Positions 25,454-34,457 are shown, counted from the first letter of the stretch. The stretch: 64,000 nucleotides of DNA from Methylobacterium nonmethylotrophicum (GCF_004745635.1 NZ_SRLB01000028.1:1-64000); one strand, 5' to 3'. Numbers and translations are program-made. Notes: generated by a model from the letters alone, not told the origin.

Positions 25454-26320
25454 TCAGAGCGTCCCCTTGAAGAAGCGGCCGGAGATGCCCTGCGGCAGCA
25501 GGCGGATCAGCAGGATCGCCGAGAGGAACAGGATCACCTCGCCGTAGACCGGTGTGGTGAGGAAGGCGCCGACCTGGTTGACGAAGCCGAACAGGCCGGC
25601 GGCCGAGAGCGTGCCCGAGATGATCGCCGCGCCGCCGCCGACCACCGTGATGAAGCACTTGGCGACGAAGGCGGTGCCCATCACCGGCGTGATGCCGGAG
25701 ACCGGCGCCAGGAGCCCGCCGGCAAGCCCCGTGACCGCGGCGCCGATGCCGAAGGTCGCCATGTAGATCTTCGCCGGGTTGACCCCGAGCGTCGCCGCCA
25801 TGCCGGGGTTCAGCATCACCGCCCGGGCGACGAGGCCGAAGCGGGTGAAGCGCATCACCCCGTAGACGAGGGCCATCATCAGGACGGCCATGCCGAACAG
25901 GAAGATCGTGTACCAGCTCGACCGGTAGGCCCCGATCTGGAAGCCGCCGAGCGGCGTCGGAACGCCGTTGATGGTGTTGCCGAAGATCGTCGTCACGAGG
26001 CCGATCAGGCAGAGGCTCAAGCCCCAGGTCGCCAGCATCGAATCGACCAGGCGCCCGTACAGGAACCGGATCAGGCAGCGCTCGATGACGAGCCCGACCA
26101 GGCCGACGAAGAGCGGCGCCACCAACAGCATCGCAATCCAGATGTTGAGCCCGGCATTGGCCGAGATCACCGTGGCGTAGGCCCCCAGCATCACGAACTC
26201 GCCGTGGGCGAGGTTGATGATCTTCATCATCCCGAAGATGATCGCCAGCCCGAGGCACAGCAGGAACAGGGCGGAGGCCCCGTTCACGACGTCGAGCGCG
26301 ATGATGAGCGACAGATCCAT
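25454..26320 (-). CDS. ABC transporter permease, LivH/UrtB-like
   Basis: A 288-residue membrane protein starting MDLSLIIALDVVNGASALFL, with MKIINLAHGEFVMLGAYATV, the LivH/UrtB signature, and the loop RFTRFGLVARAVMLNPGMAATLGV. The frame is open upstream to 26374, but the ATG at 26320 is the natural family start. It directly abuts the next permease gene with no gap. Confidence 0.9.
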   Translation of the reverse strand: MDLSLIIALDVVNGASALFLLCLGLAIIFGMMKIINLAHGEFVMLGAYATVISANAGLNIWIAMLLVAPLFVGLVGLVIERCLIRFLYGRLVDSMLATWGLSLCLIGLVTTIFGNTINGVPTPLGGFQIGAYRSSWYTIFLFGMAVLMMALVYGVMRFTRFGLVARAVMLNPGMAATLGVNPAKIYMATFGIGAAVTGLAGGLLAPVSGITPVMGTAFVAKCFITVVGGGAAIISGTLSAAGLFGFVNQVGAFLTTPVYGEVILFLSAILLIRLLPQGISGRFFKGTL

Positions 26321-26377
26321 GCGGTCATCCGGGTGGGGGAGGGGTTGAACCTGATGCCGAAACGGCTGGCCCAACCC

Positions 26378-27610
26378 TCAGATCGAGATCTCGTACTGCT
26401 TGTTGTCTCGTGGGTTCTTGATCAGGTTGCACACCGCCGCGGTGTCCTGGGGCTTGGCGTCCGGGTAGGTCTCGCGCACCACCCATTTCCGGTCCTTCAC
26501 CGCGGCGAGGTAGGCGTTGCGGGTGACGTGGTGGGTGGCGTGGTCGATCGTGACCTTGCCGGTCGGCCCGTCGAAGGACAGGCCGGTCTCCAGCGCCTCG
26601 GTCACCGCCATCCGGTCGATCGAGTTCGCCTTCTTCACCCCCTCGACCCAGAGATAGAATCCCTCGTAGGTCGCCGCCGCCAATTCGCTGATGTAGGGGA
26701 TGCCCGGCGACTGCTTCTTCAGCTTGGCGACGTAGGCCGTGCTCGCCGGGGTCGTCAGCTCCTCGAAATAGCCGTAGGCGCCCAGCACGTCGTCGCTCTC
26801 GGCGGCGTTGAGGGTACTGGGCTCGTTGACGAGGCCGAAGGTGGTCGAGGCGATCGGGATCTGGCCCTTCATCCCGGCGGAGGTCCATTGCCGGTAGAAC
26901 GCCGTGTGGTTGCCGCCCACCAGCGCCGACAGCAGCAGGTCTGGCTTCGCCGACTGGATCTTCGAGATCGTCGGGCCGAAATTCGTCACGTCGAGCGGGA
27001 AGAAGTCGACCGAGACCGTCTCGCCGCCCTGATCCTTGACGTATTTCTGCATCCACTTGGCGGTGATCTGGCCGTAATTGTAGTCGGCGGCGATGATGTA
27101 GACCTTCTTCTTGTCCTTGCCCATGGCGTAGGGCACCAGCTTCTCCACCGTCTGGGCCGGGGTGGTGCCGGTGCAGAAGGTGTTGCGGTCGCAGACCCCG
27201 CCCTCGTACAGCACGTTGTAGAAGTACAGCACCCGGAAGCGGTTGAAGGTCGGGCGGATCGCCTCGCGCGAGGCCGAGGTGATGCCGCCATGGACCACCG
27301 CCACCTTGTCGCGCACGGCGAGCTGCTGCGCGTATTGCGAGTACATCTGGATGTTCGACTGCGTGTCGTAATGCACGAGCTGCAACGGCCGGCCGAGCAG
27401 GCCGCCGGCGGCGTTCACCTCCTCGATCCCGAGCTTCAGGCTCTCGACCATCGGCGTGCCGGAGGCGGCGATCGGCCCGGACTGGTCGTGCAGCGAGCCG
27501 ACCAGGATCGGCGTCTCGCCCCGCGCCGAGCGGAGCAGCGCGGGCGTCGCCAGGGTGGACAGCGGAACGGCGGCGGCCGTGCGGAGGAGGTCACGACGAG
27601 AGAGGGCCAT
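26378..27610 (-). CDS. ABC transporter substrate-binding protein, UrtA/FmdD/AmiC-like
   Basis: A 410-residue periplasmic binding protein with a twin-arginine type signal (ALSRRDLLRTAAAVPLSTLA). The mature protein has ILVGSLHDQSGPIAASGTPM, VVHGGITSASREA, VYIIAADYNYGQ and YSISELA-like regions typical of the urea/formamide/short-chain amide receptors (UrtA, FmdD, AmiC) in the type I periplasmic binding fold. The start at 27610 has AAGGAG about 12 bases upstream. With the amidase in the operon, an amide ligand is likely; urea cannot be excluded. Confidence 0.88.
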   Translation of the reverse strand: MALSRRDLLRTAAAVPLSTLATPALLRSARGETPILVGSLHDQSGPIAASGTPMVESLKLGIEEVNAAGGLLGRPLQLVHYDTQSNIQMYSQYAQQLAVRDKVAVVHGGITSASREAIRPTFNRFRVLYFYNVLYEGGVCDRNTFCTGTTPAQTVEKLVPYAMGKDKKKVYIIAADYNYGQITAKWMQKYVKDQGGETVSVDFFPLDVTNFGPTISKIQSAKPDLLLSALVGGNHTAFYRQWTSAGMKGQIPIASTTFGLVNEPSTLNAAESDDVLGAYGYFEELTTPASTAYVAKLKKQSPGIPYISELAAATYEGFYLWVEGVKKANSIDRMAVTEALETGLSFDGPTGKVTIDHATHHVTRNAYLAAVKDRKWVVRETYPDAKPQDTAAVCNLIKNPRDNKQYEISI

Positions 27611-27971
27611 CCTGTGTCCAAGCTCCTTGACGGTGCGTGCGGCGTGACGAGAGCCTCGCGAGGTTAGAAGACCGAGGCCGGCCGGCGCTTGCCTGTGCTG
27701 ACCAAAAAATTGGACTCGCCGTGCCAGGACGGGCGGGACCTGAGGGGCGCGGGTGCCGCGCGACGTCGCGTCGAATGCGTCCTGCCGCCGACGAGGCTCG
27801 GTGTCGTCAACGCGGTCTGGGGTTGGAGGCGAGGCTCCGTTTTTCTCCCCGGCGTCGGGTCGCGCCGGGGGCGCGTCGGCGAGGACGAGGAGGCGTCGCA
27901 TGATGGCGACGTGGGCCATGATGCGCTTCGTCCCGGCACCGGCGAGGCGCTGAGAGACATCCTTCCCCGTC
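27611..27971. other. Promoter region of the amide transporter operon
   Basis: These 361 bp separate the binding-protein gene from the truncated LysR gene, both on the minus strand. I see no open coding sequence of quality. A run of A and T (27703-27712) inside GC-rich DNA may mark the operon promoter region, but no clear -35/-10 pair is evident. Confidence 0.5.
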
Positions 27972-28757
27972 CTACGCCGCCGCCGGCTCCCTCGACCCCG
28001 GCAGCAGCCCCATCAGCGACCGCAGCGGCGGGCTGGCCTCGCCCGACCACACCAGGTGGGTGTGGTTGAGACCGAGATGGGCCGGAAGCGGGTGGCGGGC
28101 GACCGCGGTGCCGAGCACCGCGTGGTCGAGCACGGAGGCCGGCACGATTGCCGTCCCGGTGCCGGCCGCCACGCAGGCCACGATGGCGTGGTACGAGCTC
28201 ATCTCCAGGATCCGGTCCGGCGACCCGCCCGACTCGGCGAGCCACTCGACCAGTCGCTGGCGGTAGGAGCAGCCGTGCGGGAACGCCACCTGGGCCTGCC
28301 GGCCTGGACCGGCACCGGGCAGGGCGGCACCCTTGGCGGTGATCAGCACCAGCTCCTCCTGGAAGACCGGCACGGCGTTCAGGTCCTGGCGCTCGAACGG
28401 CTCGGACACGAAGGCCGCCTCGACCTCGTAGCGCTCCAGCTGGCGCAGCAGCGCGCGCGTGGTGCCGGTCTGCAGCTCGATCGTCACGTCGGGATAGCGC
28501 GCGTAGAAAGCGGAGAGGATCGGCGGCAGCCGGGCGCCGGCGGCGCTCTCGAGCGAGCCGAGCCGCAGCACGCCGCGGACGGATCCGCCGCGCATCTCCC
28601 GCTCGGCGAGGTCGGCCAGCTGCAGCAGCTTCTCGGCGTGGCCGAGGAGGGTGCGCCCGGCCTCGGTGAGGATCAGGCCGCGGCCCTGGCGCCGGAACAG
28701 GGCCGCGCCGACCCGCTCCTCAAGCTGCTTGATCCGGGTCGTGACGTTGGAGGGCAC
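27972..28757 (-). pseudogene. 5'-truncated LysR-family regulator
   Basis: The reading frame encodes 261 residues from VPSNVTTRIKQLEERVGAAL to the end of a LysR effector domain (GVLRLGSLESAAGARLPPIL, FVSEPFERQ, HAIVACVAAGTGTAIVPASV). A LysR protein normally has about 30 more residues containing the first helices of the DNA-binding domain and the start codon; these are missing. Upstream the frame runs straight into the 3' end of a decayed transposase (DALASVRRALWHR). No start is available, so it is probably inactive. The subfamily with SNVTTRI and RQGRG resembles regulators adjacent to MFS exporters. Confidence 0.85.
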
Positions 28758-30008
28758 CCGATGCCAGAGCGCGCGGCGCACGCTGGCCAGCGCATCCGAA
28801 GAAGGTGGGTCGAGCTTTTGGGTACCAGGCGGGCCTGCGTCGCCTTGCGCTGGCGGGCAGGCAGGCGCGCGGCCAGCAGCGTGACGATCGAGAACAGGGC
28901 GAGCAGACAGGGCGTGGTGCGGGCGATCGCCTTGTCCGGCCACCGGCGCTGGGTCGCGACGCCGAGATGGGCGCGGGCCTCCTGGAACGTGACCTCGACG
29001 CTCCAGCGCCGCACGAACCAGGTCAGGATCTGCTGGGGATCGCGGGCGAGGTCTGTGTACGGCAGCGTCTGCGGGGTGAAGCGCTCCTCGGGACCGCGGA
29101 TCAGCACCCAGCGGACCGGCACCACCGGCAGACCCGCGTGCCACCAGACGGCGGTGTCGCTGGCGACCTCGACGGTGCGCGCGCCGGTCCCGTACCAGCC
29201 CGGCACGGTGGAGCCGATGCCAGCGTGTGGCCTCCTCGACGAGAACGCGCGCCAGGGTCGGGCGCCGCGCGCCCTTGATGCGTGGACGTCCGATCGTGCC
29301 CGGCCGGCGGGGCGGAGCGGTTCGTAGAGGGCTGCGTCGAGGCGCAGGCGGGTAATCACCATCATGCCGCGGCGGCTCAGGGCGGCCAGGAAGGCAAGCG
29401 CCGCGAAGCCGCTGTCGGTACCAGCACGAGGTCGCGCCCCGGCAACCAGCGGCGGGCCTGGAGGATGAGCTGGCGCCGGACCTCGCACAGAAGCTTGTGC
29501 CGGCGACCCCGCTCGCGGCAAGCGCGCTCGGAGGGGACGAGGGCGGTGAGGAACGGCAGCGCCCAGACCCGCTGGGCAAAGGGGATCGGGGCCAGCAGCA
29601 TCAGGCTGAGCCAGCGCAGGCCGCTGGTCTTGACGGAGTGGCTGTCGGAGGAGCGTACCGGATCGCGGTAGATGCCGCGGGCCGTGATGCGCCTGCCCCA
29701 GCGCCGCTCGATCGTGTCGTCGAGGCCCAGCACCACCGGGCCGCGCGGCGCGAACGCCGTGATCGGGTGCCCGAGCAGGAGGCAGGCGCTGGCCCGAGGC
29801 GACCAGACGGCACGGTTGAGGACGCGGTGGATGTTGACGAAGCGGCGGTCGTGGGCGCGGCCCATGATGCGCAGCAGACCGGCAACCGTGCGCCGGCCTG
29901 GGGCCAAGATGGCGCCCAGGAGCAGGAGGCGTGGCACCACGAACGGTGGACGAAGAGCGGCGCGAAGGCCAGGATGATCCCGGCGAAGCGGGCGGGCAGG
30001 TCCGGCAT
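28758..30008 (-). pseudogene. Decayed DDE transposase, IS701/IS4-like
   Basis: Fragments of one transposase lie in different frames: MPDLPARFAGIILAFAPLF near 30008; then RRTVAGLLRIMGRAHDRRF, VVLGLDDTIERRWGRRI and SDSHSVKTSGLRWLSLML down to about 29430; then GTDSGFAALAFLAAL; then TIGRPRIKGARRPTL near 29270; then VPGWYGTGARTVEVASDTAV and RRWSVEVTFQEARAHLGV; and finally DALASVRRALW at about 28790-28760. At least four frame changes separate them, near 29935, 29425, 29230-29300 and 28800. Its 3' end is lost at the LysR junction. Family naming is from motif style. Confidence 0.8.
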
Positions 30009-30585
30009 GGCGGTGTCTCTTGGTCGAAACAGCGCCGGCCTGCCCGTCATGTCCGCTCCGTCACCCCCGCTCCACGCAGGCCGCCGACACGCCAAAAATG
30101 GCCAAAGTCGAGCTAAGTGCACCTGACAGAACAGGACGATTGGGGTGGTTGGGCGTTGGGCAGGCATGGCTCGCCCGCTCCTTGCCGACGATCTCTGGGC
30201 TGCAATCGCCCCGCTTCTGCCGCCGCACCCGCCTCGCCCGAAGGGCGGGCGTCCCCGGGTGGACGATCGGGCTGCCCTGGCCGGCATCCTGTTCGTGCTG
30301 CGCTCGGGCATTCCCTGGGAGATGCTGACGGCCGAGATGAACTGCGGCTGCGGGTTGATCTGCTGGCGCCGGCTGCGCGACTGGCAGGCGGCGGGCGTGT
30401 GGCGGCGCCTGCATCAGATCCTGCTTGAACGCCTGCATGCGGCGGGCGAGATCGACTGGAGCCGGGCGAGCCTCGACAGCGCGAGCGTGCCGGCGAAAAA
30501 GGGGGTCTGCCACCGGCCCGAACCCGAGGGACCGGGGCAAGGCGGGGACCAAGCGCCACCTCGTCACCGACGCGCGCGGTACGCC

Positions 30586-30611
30586 CCTCATGGTGAGCCT
30601 GTCGAACCATC
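30586..30611. repeat. Short repeat inserted in IS copy A (R1)
   Basis: A 26-bp segment CCTCATGGTGAGCCTGTCGA plus six bases interrupts the transposase between GTPL and the expected GLVLTGANC. It contains paired ATGGT/ACCAT ends and is the reverse-orientation form of R2. Similar short sequences are abundant intergenic repeats in alphaproteobacteria. Confidence 0.6.
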
Positions 30612-30856
30612 GGCCTCGTCCTGACCGGTGCCAACTGCCGCGACAGCCCGCTGATGGTCCCGACGCTGGACGCGATCCCGCCCTTGCGCAGCGGGCGGCG
30701 GAGACGCCCGCGCCGGCGCCCCGACAAGCTGCACGCCGACAGGTCCACGATGCCAGAGCGCGGCGGCAGGAGTGTCGGGCGCGCGGAAGCAGGCTGCGGA
30801 TTGCCCGGCGTGGCATCGAGAGGAGCGACAGGCTCGTGCGGCATCGCTGGGTGGTC

Positions 30857-30883
30857 GATGCTTCGACAGGCTCAGGATGAGGG
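30857..30883. repeat. Short repeat inserted in IS copy A (R2)
   Basis: A 27-bp segment beginning GATGCTTCGACAGGCTCAGG splits HRWVV from AWFN, exactly where the catalytic Glu of the DDE triad is expected (HRWVVE), and introduces a stop in one frame. Confidence 0.6.
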
Positions 30884-31089
30884 CAGCCACGCCTGGTTCA
30901 ATTGCGCTCGCCGCCTGCCCGTCCGCTACGAACGACGCCCCGACATCGACGAGGCCTTCACGTTCCTCCAGGCCAGCATCATCACACTCGAGCGGAAAAC
31001 GTGAAACCAGAGAGTCTTCGCTTTAAGCATTTTTCAGAAATCCTATGTTTTTCATGTAGGTAAGATAAATCAAATTCTCCTGTGATTGC

Positions 31090-31863
31090 TTATTTAATGA
31101 ATGATACTTGTGAGCCAGTAATCATGAGATCAGAAAAGCTGGTACTTCTTGGCGCTTCCGTTAGTTCAGTTTCATATGAAAGAAGTTGCCAGTTGTGCCT
31201 TGAAAAACCTACAGAGCAGAAATCACGATAGAAATCTTCTGCGCTGTACCCATTCAGCGACTCATACTCATTCCACATATGTCGAGTTACTAGATCACGA
31301 GAATCTGGATGCTGTATTGCATATTCCTCTAGTTTTTCCCTTATCCAGTCTTTATTTCTCTTAAGATGAAAAAACGGCTCTGAAATATAATCCGATAAGT
31401 GACTTCCGTAGTATGACGTAAACCATGGAAAAACGCTGATCATTCCTCTGCGATGAGGCTTAAGTACGCGGCGCATTTCTGACAAGACAGCAACGACATC
31501 AGAAACATGCTCGAATGCGCCCCAGGAATAGACTGCATCAAAGTGATCATCAGGATAGGGAAAGTTCACTCCATCGTAACACTTATAAGACAAACGCTCA
31601 ATATAATCAGACGGTACGGCAAAACCAGCTGCCTTGAGCCTATTTGCTGTCTCGTGAATTCGATCAATATCACTTGGTATGATTTCAAGGCCTGTAATAT
31701 TTGCAGCGCCTCGATTGAGAAGGCCAAATTCAATCAGCATGTCCCCGCATCCAACGCTAAGCATTTTACTGTCATGGATATCACAAATTGCCTGACAGAT
31801 CTTATCCGGTGCCGTGTTGTAATGTGCTTCTAGCCATTCTCTATCATTCGGAATAAAAGACAT
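31090..31863 (-). CDS. AT-rich SAM-dependent methyltransferase (transposon cargo)
   Basis: About 257 residues with a class I methyltransferase core: MLSVGCGDMLIEFGLL (motif I variant), ITGLEIIPSDIDRI, DDHFDAVYSWGAFEHV, and VLKPHRRGMISVFPWF. Codon use is AT-rich, unlike all neighbours, indicating horizontal transfer. The ATG at 31863 is preferred; a TTG nine bases upstream is an alternative. The long region after the core (FTSYYGSHLSDYI, RDLVTRHMWNEYESLNGYS) resembles small-molecule or glycan methyltransferases of surface-polysaccharide clusters; substrate unknown. The frame appears intact. Confidence 0.78.
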   Translation of the reverse strand: MSFIPNDREWLEAHYNTAPDKICQAICDIHDSKMLSVGCGDMLIEFGLLNRGAANITGLEIIPSDIDRIHETANRLKAAGFAVPSDYIERLSYKCYDGVNFPYPDDHFDAVYSWGAFEHVSDVVAVLSEMRRVLKPHRRGMISVFPWFTSYYGSHLSDYISEPFFHLKRNKDWIREKLEEYAIQHPDSRDLVTRHMWNEYESLNGYSAEDFYRDFCSVGFSRHNWQLLSYETELTEAPRSTSFSDLMITGSQVSFIK

Positions 31864-32147
31864 TACCTTCAACTTCTTATCTATCCTTACCTAGAGTCTA
31901 GAATCACTGAATACATATAAAACGCACAAGAGTCAACTTCTTGCAATTATGCTCATGACGAAAATTTTTCACCTCAGTGGCGATTCGAGAAATCAGGCGC
32001 TGACGCGCGCGACTAATTTATATGTTAGCTCTTTTCGGCCTGCCGTTGTCTAACATCTGTTTACACTCGGCCTGCTCCACCCTGAAGTGGTAATAGCTAC
32101 GCAGGATAGTATAAGAAATACATGTCAAGTAATGTAAAACAAATCAG
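31864..32147. other. AT-rich spacer in the transposon cargo
   Basis: These 284 bp are AT-rich with no coding sequence I can support. They probably contain the methyltransferase promoter on the minus strand. Confidence 0.4.
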
Positions 32148-32408
32148 TTATCTAATAGGATGAACTAAAATAGCTGCTCGAACAGCGAGACGCTTCTGCT
32201 GCATTGTTGCGTCGTTATCGCCGAGTATCGCACGAGCATGGCGTTGTGCCATGACGGCAGCGGCGACGTCAATACGCTTTCCTCCCATTTCTATGACGGC
32301 TCGCAACGATGGATCAGCGAGGTAGACCGACACCAGGGCGTCCAGTTCAGCGTCTGTCCACGCCAAGCGATTGAAATCCGCACACATGGCCGATCTATGC
32401 TTGTTCAT
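32148..32408 (-). CDS. Small hypothetical protein in the transposon cargo
   Basis: An 86-residue unknown protein beginning MNKHRSAMCADFNRLAWTDA, likely cytosolic and helical, with no cysteine pattern or membrane segment. TTAGGAGC eight bases upstream of the ATG at 32408 is a good ribosome binding site and argues for a real gene. Composition is closer to the cargo than to the chromosome. It might be a small regulatory or structural protein; nothing specific is visible. Confidence 0.5.
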   Translation of the reverse strand: MNKHRSAMCADFNRLAWTDAELDALVSVYLADPSLRAVIEMGGKRIDVAAAVMAQRHARAILGDNDATMQQKRLAVRAAILVHPIR

Positions 32409-33000
32409 GTCATGCTCCTAAAGAACGCTTATCATATCTATCTCTAGGTAAAATACCAAGCTCCAAAAAGGAGTCCAGACGAGAGGGGGCGCACCGCTCC
32501 CGCACCCGGCACCAGCAGAACTGCCGTCTTGGATCTCCAAACAGAACAGGACGATTGGGGTGGTTGGGCGTTGGGCAGGCATGGCTCGCCCGCTCCTTGC
32601 CGACGATCTCTGAGCTGCAATCGCCCGGCTTCTGCCGCCGCACCCGCCTCGCCCGAGGGGCGGGCGTCCCCGGGTGGACGATCGGGCTGCCCTGGCCGGC
32701 ATCCTGTTCGTGCTGGGCTCGGGCATCCCCTGGGAGATGCTGCCGGCCGAGATGAACTGCGGCTGCGGGTTGATCTGCTGGCGCCGGCTGCGCGACTGGC
32801 AGGCGGCGGGCGTGTGGCGGCGCCTGCATCAGATCCTGCTTGAACGCCTGCATGCGGCGGGCGAGATCGACTGGAGCCGGGCGAGCCTCGACAGCGCGAG
32901 CGTGCCGGCGAAAAAGGGGGTCTGCCACCGGCCCGAACCCGAGGGACCGGGGCAAGGCGGGGACCAAGCGCCACCTCGTCACCGACGCGCGCGGTACGCC

Positions 33001-33026
33001 CCTCATGGTGAGCCTGTCGAACCATC
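33001..33026. repeat. Short repeat inserted in IS copy B (R1)
   Basis: Identical in sequence and position to the R1 insertion of copy A (30586-30611), so it predates duplication of the element or was spread by conversion. Confidence 0.6.
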
Positions 33027-33271
33027 GGCCTCGTCCTGACCGGTGCCAACTGCCGCGACAGCCCGCTGATGGTCCCGACGCTGGACGCGATCCCGCCCTT
33101 GCGCAGCGGGCGGCGGAGACGCCCGCGCCGGCGCCCCGACAAGCTGCACGCCGACAGGTCCACGATGCCAGAGCGCGGCGGCAGGAGTGTCGGGCGCGCG
33201 GAAGCAGGCTGCGGATTGCCCGGCGTGGCATCGAGAGGAGCGACAGGCTCGTGCGGCATCGCTGGGTGGTC

Positions 33272-33298
33272 GATGCTTCGACAGGCTCAGGATGAGGG
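33272..33298. repeat. Short repeat inserted in IS copy B (R2)
   Basis: Identical in sequence and position to R2 of copy A (30857-30883), removing the catalytic Glu region here too. Confidence 0.6.
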
Positions 33299-33504
33299 CA
33301 GCCACGCCTGGTTCAATTGCGCTCGCCGCCTGCCCGTCCGCTACGAACGACGCCCCGACATCGACGAGGCCTTCACGTTCCTCCAGGCCAGCCTCATCAC
33401 CCTCAACCAGATCCATCGGTTCTGTTAGACGCTCTAACTGGTTGGTGGCGGAACGTTGTTGGGATGCAGCGCTGGGCAGTTGAGGAGCATGCCTGGCGCT
33501 TCGA

Positions 33505-34412
33505 GCGAGCACACCGCTCCTCCTCCCGGAGGGCGCGCTGATGCTGCTCGACGGCGCCCTGAGCGGCGGCGCCGGCGCCGAGTGGGCGGCGGCGAACTAC
33601 GTCGGCTACCTCGCCGGTGCGCTCACGGCGGGCCGGTTCTCGCGCGATCCGGCCCGCGGGCTGCTCCCGAGCCTCGTCGGCGTGGCGCTGACGACCCTGG
33701 CGATGGCGGTGGCCGGCGGCCCGGCGCCGCCCCTCCTCGGAGCGTCCTTGCGCGCGGCGGCCGGGGTGTTCAGCGCCTGGGCGCTCGTCTGCGCCCGCGG
33801 CTGGTGCCTCGCCGAACTCGCCCGCCGGCTGGCGCCGCGGCGCGGCGCCTGGATCTATACCGGCGTCGGCCTCGGCATCGCGCTCGCGGGTGCGCTCGCC
33901 TGGCTCGGCGGGCGCCAGCCGGCGGCCCATCTCTGGCTCGGGCGCGCGACCTGGCGCCCGACCCCCTGGTCTTCGGCCTGGCCTGGCCGCTCTTCGGCCT
34001 CGCGGCGATCCTCTCGGTCGCCGCAGCGGCGCGCTACCTCGCGGCGGTGCCGCGCCGGCGGCTCTGGGCGGCGGCGCAAGGGATCATGGCGCTCGGCACC
34101 GCGCTGCCGCTCCTCGTCCACGCCCTCTGGGCGGTAGCGGCGTCGGCGGTGCTGGTCGGCGGCACCTTCATGGTCGCCACGATGGCGGGGCTGCAGCTGG
34201 CTCGCGAGGCCCGGCCGGACGACCCGACGCCGCTCCTCGCCCGGATGACCGCCGCCTTTGCGGCCGGGCAGATCGCCGGCCCGCTCCTGGTGCGCGCCCT
34301 CGGCTCCGGCCTCGCCGGCTGGGACGCGCTGAGCCTCACCGGCGCGGTCGCGACGCTGCTCCTGGTGCTCACCGCCCTGTGGCTGTGGCGGGCCGGCCGC
34401 GTTCCGGTCTGA
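33505..34412 (+). pseudogene. 5'-truncated, frameshifted YbfB/YjiJ-type MFS transporter
   Basis: Homology to this MFS group starts at about 33505 (TPLLLPEGALMLLDGALSGG, then EWAAANYVGYLAGALTAGRF) without a proper N-terminus. The frame continues to about 33950 (GVGLGIALAGALAWLGGRQP), then the protein resumes in another frame (PLVFGLAWPLFGLAAILSVA, GGTFMVATMAGLQLAREARP, AAFAAGQIAGPLLVRALGSG) to the stop at 34412. So it lacks the first helix and has a frameshift near 33950-33970. Such exporters are commonly divergent from a LysR gene, and a LysR gene with a missing 5' end lies across the mobile cluster. Confidence 0.8.
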
Positions 34413-34433
34413 TCCCCGTCCCGCAATCGAGAA

Positions 34434-34457
34434 CGGCGCCCGCGGAGGGGCGCCGTC
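34434..34457. terminator. Candidate bidirectional terminator before rpmF
   Basis: An 8-bp perfect stem (34434-34441 with 34450-34457, 8-nt loop) is followed on the minus strand by TTCTCG. A second GC stem lies at 34476-34495, seven bases past the rpmF stop. Either could end rpmF or the convergent MFS remnant. Confidence 0.45.

Larger units (their letters stand above)
30126..30989 (+). mobile_element. IS5-type element, left copy (A)
   Basis: The element starts with ACAGAACAGG at 30126, shared with copy B at 32541, and matches copy B until about 30989, where it loses the last ~21 bp with the right terminal repeat. The transposase region reads MARPLLADDLWAAIAPLLPP from 30166, with LDSASVPAKKG (first Asp) and then a second frame with KAGTKRHLVTDARGTPL. 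Two-frame transposases joined by frameshifting are usual for this IS5 subgroup (IS427/IS1031-like). Two inserted short repeats (30586-30611, 30857-30883) and a frame break near 30745 destroy the distal part, including the catalytic Glu region. Confidence 0.82.
30126..33425. mobile_element. Composite-transposon-like unit with AT-rich cargo
   Basis: Two IS5-type copies in direct orientation (30126-30989 and 32541-33425) bracket about 1.55 kb of AT-rich DNA carrying a SAM methyltransferase gene and a small unknown gene. Base composition of the cargo is clearly unlike the surroundings, which points to transfer from another source. Both IS copies are inactivated and the left copy lacks its right end, so the unit is probably not mobile now. 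I found no convincing target-site duplication. Confidence 0.6.
32541..33425 (+). mobile_element. IS5-type element, right copy (B)
   Basis: This 885-bp copy has both ends: ACAGAAC at 32541 and its complement GTTCTGT at 33419-33425. The first transposase frame starts with ATG at 32581 but meets a stop (TGA at 32611-32613) where copy A has TGG. It carries the same R1 and R2 insertions (33001-33026 and 33272-33298) and the same frame break. Its C-terminal coding end, YERRPDIDEAFTFLQASLIT plus NQIHRFC, is complete. No functional transposase can be made. Confidence 0.82.

Noticed and set aside
27705..27740. TGGCAC-like sigma-54 -24 element upstream of the amide transporter operon
   Set aside because: The spacing position of -12 reads GTCC instead of TTGC, so only half of the consensus is present.
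31149..31833. Plus-strand ORFs (31149-31364 and 31507-31833) in the AT-rich cargo
   Set aside because: Both lie antisense to the well-supported methyltransferase gene and show no protein-like features.
32530..33440. Target-site duplication around IS copy B
   Set aside because: Flanks read CCAA on the left and TAGA on the right of the terminal repeats; no direct duplication is evident, so I do not claim one.
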